Shown piece after piece: positions 61,429 through 64,000 of a DNA stretch of 64,000 nucleotides. This DNA is from Allacma fusca (taxonomy: Eukaryota; Arthropoda; Collembola; Symphypleona; Sminthuridae), in the NCBI GenBank assembly GCA_947179485.1, contig OX359247.1, positions 31,410,801 to 31,474,800 on the forward strand. Direction: 5' to 3'. The notes beneath the pieces were generated by a model. That model saw only the letters and a list, made by a program, of their open reading frames with translations. It made no database searches and was not told the origin of the DNA. A program made the position numbers and the translations under genes. The number at the start of each line of letters is the position of its first letter. Position 1 is the first letter of the stretch.

Positions 61429-62633
61429 GATATTCCAGGTGATCTGATTTCTTTGGAAATGTGAGAATGGTTTGGAGAGGTGGGGGCAAGTGGAGTGGGG
61501 GATGGCCGGGAGTCAAATTGATTGATAGTCCAAAGTGGAATAGGTTTTGGGTAGTTATCACATAATGGTTGAGAGCACTTGATGTTCTTGTAAAATATTC
61601 ACAGGGTCTAGTTCACATACAAACTCCCAAACAACTTCGTGACTCGCACAGGAGTGTAGGTGAAAGCTTCTTGGACTCTTTCTTTCTATCCTCCTTCCAC
61701 AGTCGTACATACAGATAAGTAGGTATAGATACTGACAACAGCCGTACTAGCTGTACTTCCCTAACTCCTTCGTAATATGGCGGACAGACAGCATTTATAG
61801 ATTAGGAACAACACACACACACACCATTATATCTATCTATATACGATCACATTTATAATTACACACGTATAGGTCTACATAGTGGTTTTATCATACAGAT
61901 ACCTACTTATACGCACAAAACCCAACCGATATTCGTCCATTGCCAGGGACGATATCGTATTTGAGTAAAGACTGAAAAGGTCTGACTTTCTCCGCTAAGT
62001 TCCTCCTTACTCACTCGGAGTGGGAAATCTTATCAGAAATTCCAACGTCTACTGTACACTTGCAGAGACTACTCATTTATTCACATAATATCATGTTGGC
62101 CGAAGCCCCTGCCGAGACTGCTCCTTAGCCGGAAAAACTTGCGTGCTCTCTCTCTCTCCTAAATATTGAAATGCCCAATCAAAGGGGAAACAAGGAGAAC
62201 ACACACGGTGAAAAGAGAGACAACAAGCACCAACTGCCTTATTACCTGCTTACGCCCGTCTGTCATTATTTACTGTCCCTGTATTTCCTCCAACTTTCCC
62301 AGAGAGATACAAGTATTTTCACCAGAGAAAACTGTTTTCCTCCCCCTCAGCCCAAACAACTTCAAAACTCCAACTAATATTGGAGATAGTGTGTAGAGAT
62401 AAGGGGAAGTACAAAACACTAGAAACTACACTTTGTTATTATCAAATGGCATGTATCCCATGTTCGAGACAGGAGAGGAAAAAAACATGGATTATCTCCA
62501 AGTATTGAATTCTTACGTCACATCGTGTTCGAGATATAGGGGGGAAATCCCACTAAAACTCCACACATTTCCTCTCAAATTACACATTGGAACTTAGTTC
62601 CTCCTTGCCTCTTCTTCTCCTCGTCCTTCTCCT

Positions 62634-62640
<7 letters not shown>

Positions 62641-62696
<56 letters not shown>
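62641..62696 (+). repeat. (GA)n microsatellite, 56 bases
   Basis: Nearly perfect GA with one C at 62690. Its 49 uninterrupted bases (62641-62689) are the longest perfect GA run in the window. Confidence 0.97.
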
Positions 62697-63906
62697 AGAA
62701 CTCCTTGGGAAAAGTTTTGAATCGAAAACAAAGCCCATGAATAGTTGGACAAACTTGTGTTTTCCTTTCCCTCGTACACAGAATTCCCCTGCATTTTTAA
62801 TCTCACCCGAGCCCCGTAGTGTTCTCTTTTATCCCGGACTTTTTGTGAAAATGCTATCAATTGAGTGGACTTGGACTACTTGGAATATTCATGTGACAAA
62901 AGGATGGGAGAGTGGGGCAAGGCTAGAAAAAAAATGATTTTAGGAGAGTCTTTCACCTTCCCTCTTTTATTTAATTTATTCCTAGCCTCTGGCTTCCCAT
63001 GTCTTGCTGTGAGCATTAATTCCTTTGGAAAGTCATTTTTGTCACCAAAGTCCTTAAATTGCTTCACGTGGTGAGAATTGTGTTTGTCATTTTTTTTTAA
63101 ATTATTCTAATCCTTCCCAAGAAGTAAAGAGACCAGAATAAGACCAATGTGTTTCTCATGCTCACTCTACTGCAAGTACATATGTACAACTATGTACGCA
63201 AGATGCATAATTATGTTTGTGTAGATAAATATTCAAACTGATATAGGGGTCTATATGAGAAAGCCTGGACTTAATGTTTATTAAAAATGCACTTTAGTAC
63301 ACACTTTGTCAAAATCTCATCTCATGTGCAAACACATACACATAAAGCAAACACGAAAGGGAATGCATTGCCATGTAAATGGGATGTGTTGGAAGATACA
63401 AAAAATATCCTGGAATATTAATGCCCCATAGCCCGGGAGTGCCCCAAACGTAAGTCCATGCACACGCACTATTAGTACAAGGAAGAGCCCAGGCTTGGGT
63501 TCCTTGGATGAAGCAGCCCTGTGCGACAGGAAAAAGTGCAGAGCACATGTAAAAGTGTGAACAAATAGGTAAATGGGGGAAAGACGACGGACGCCTTGAG
63601 ACATGATAGGAGGAGTGTGGAAAGTAATGAGATGCAATATCTGCAGGGTGGACTATCAATTCCTCGGAAATGATCATGTTGATGATATCTAACACAGATT
63701 GAGGAGTGAGGAGACGATAGTATTTACATAAAGTGCAGCGAGTAAGAAAATATGATGTTGATACTGACGTGAGCACACAGTGTGTGTGCTATGGGAACTG
63801 CCAGTGAGGAGGCAGAGAAGAAGACGACCCATTAGGACATTAGTTTCCAGTGTGTACACAAGCGTATTGTGTGCGAGAGACTCTCGGGGTGTATATGTGG
63901 ATGTGA

Positions 63907-63936
63907 GTGTGTGTGTGTGTGTGTTTGTGTGTGTGT
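63907..63936 (+). repeat. (GT)n microsatellite
   Basis: Thirty bases of GT with one TTT interruption near 63923. Confidence 0.95.
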
Positions 63937-64000
63937 TAAACAAAGCCAGAGTTTTACAGCGGTTTGAGCACCATTTCCAACCAAAGACAATCTGCATGTA

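Larger units (their letters stand above)
56400..64000. other. Noncoding stretch, GA tracts return
   Basis: Listed tracts alternate with unique DNA. From 57.96 to 58.09 kb the plus strand is purine-rich for about 120 bases without being a simple repeat. Minus frames at 57.24-57.74 kb overlap one another in three registers and none is recognisable. A 155-codon minus frame at 63.31-63.78 kb has no recognised domain. From 61.5 to 62.6 and 62.9 to 63.9 kb nothing further is seen. Confidence 0.75.

Noticed and set aside
63309..63776. 155-codon minus frame
   Set aside because: Second minus frame overlaps it in another register; no domain, splice signal or start context supports it.
1..64000. CRISPR arrays, integrons, insertion sequences, operons or other prokaryotic systems
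   Set aside because: No regularly spaced repeats with unique spacers, no compact gene blocks and no ribosome-binding-site pattern are present; the sequence is eukaryotic in character.
1..64000. Telomeric, rRNA, histone stem-loop and well-known microRNA sequences (let-7, miR-1, miR-9, miR-124 type)
   Set aside because: None of the remembered core strings was found when reading both strands.

Overview
The window reads as nuclear DNA of a eukaryote with large, sparse noncoding regions, most likely an invertebrate animal. The reasons are that no reading frame looks like a compact prokaryotic gene, no operon or rRNA/tRNA gene is visible, CpG is not strongly depleted by eye, base composition is moderately AT-rich, and simple repeats are extremely dense. 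The species cannot be named from the sequence. An arthropod-like source is a guess based only on the abundance of GA and AC microsatellites and the frequent ATGTAC/GTACAT words.

I found no gene I can name. Reading frames longer than 100 codons exist, but almost all run through (CT)n/(GA)n or (CA)n/(GT)n tracts, which cannot contain stops and translate as Leu-Ser, Arg-Glu, Thr-His or Cys-Val repeats. They are treated as chance frames. A few short stretches have exon-like features (acceptor, open frame, donor) and are listed at low confidence: 24,732-24,884 (-), 26,500-26,538 (-), 28,100-28,138 (+) and 32,631-32,780 (-). One stretch near 16,757-16,905 (+) resembles the decayed C-terminal tail of a non-LTR retrotransposon polyprotein.

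Layout: 0-17 kb is noncoding DNA with many CT/GA tracts, two of the longest frames (4.4-6.0 kb, minus), and a striking imperfect palindrome at 15,431-15,530. From about 17.2 to 24.7 kb the DNA is more AT-rich, with AAT and TA repeats and only one GA tract. From 24.7 to 37 kb GC rises in patches, and this part holds the weak exon candidates, a plus-strand G-quadruplex motif (30,750), an 11-bp hairpin (28,997) and a 113-bp-offset duplication (35.1 kb). From 37 to 52 kb dinucleotide tracts become long and compound, with a very strong minus-strand G-quadruplex motif at 40,874 and a 160-bp-offset duplication at 37.8 kb. From 52 to 56.4 kb there are few repeats, and from 56.4 kb to the end GA tracts return.

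The clearest non-gene signals are the density of GA/CT tracts (about 47 of 14 bp or more, one per 1.4 kb), their apparent strand bias switch near 37 kb, the 15.4 kb palindrome, the 40.9 kb G-quadruplex motif, and a 13-base word (GGACAAAGTCGTT) found three times. No coherent multi-gene system was found, so no account of genes working together can be given.
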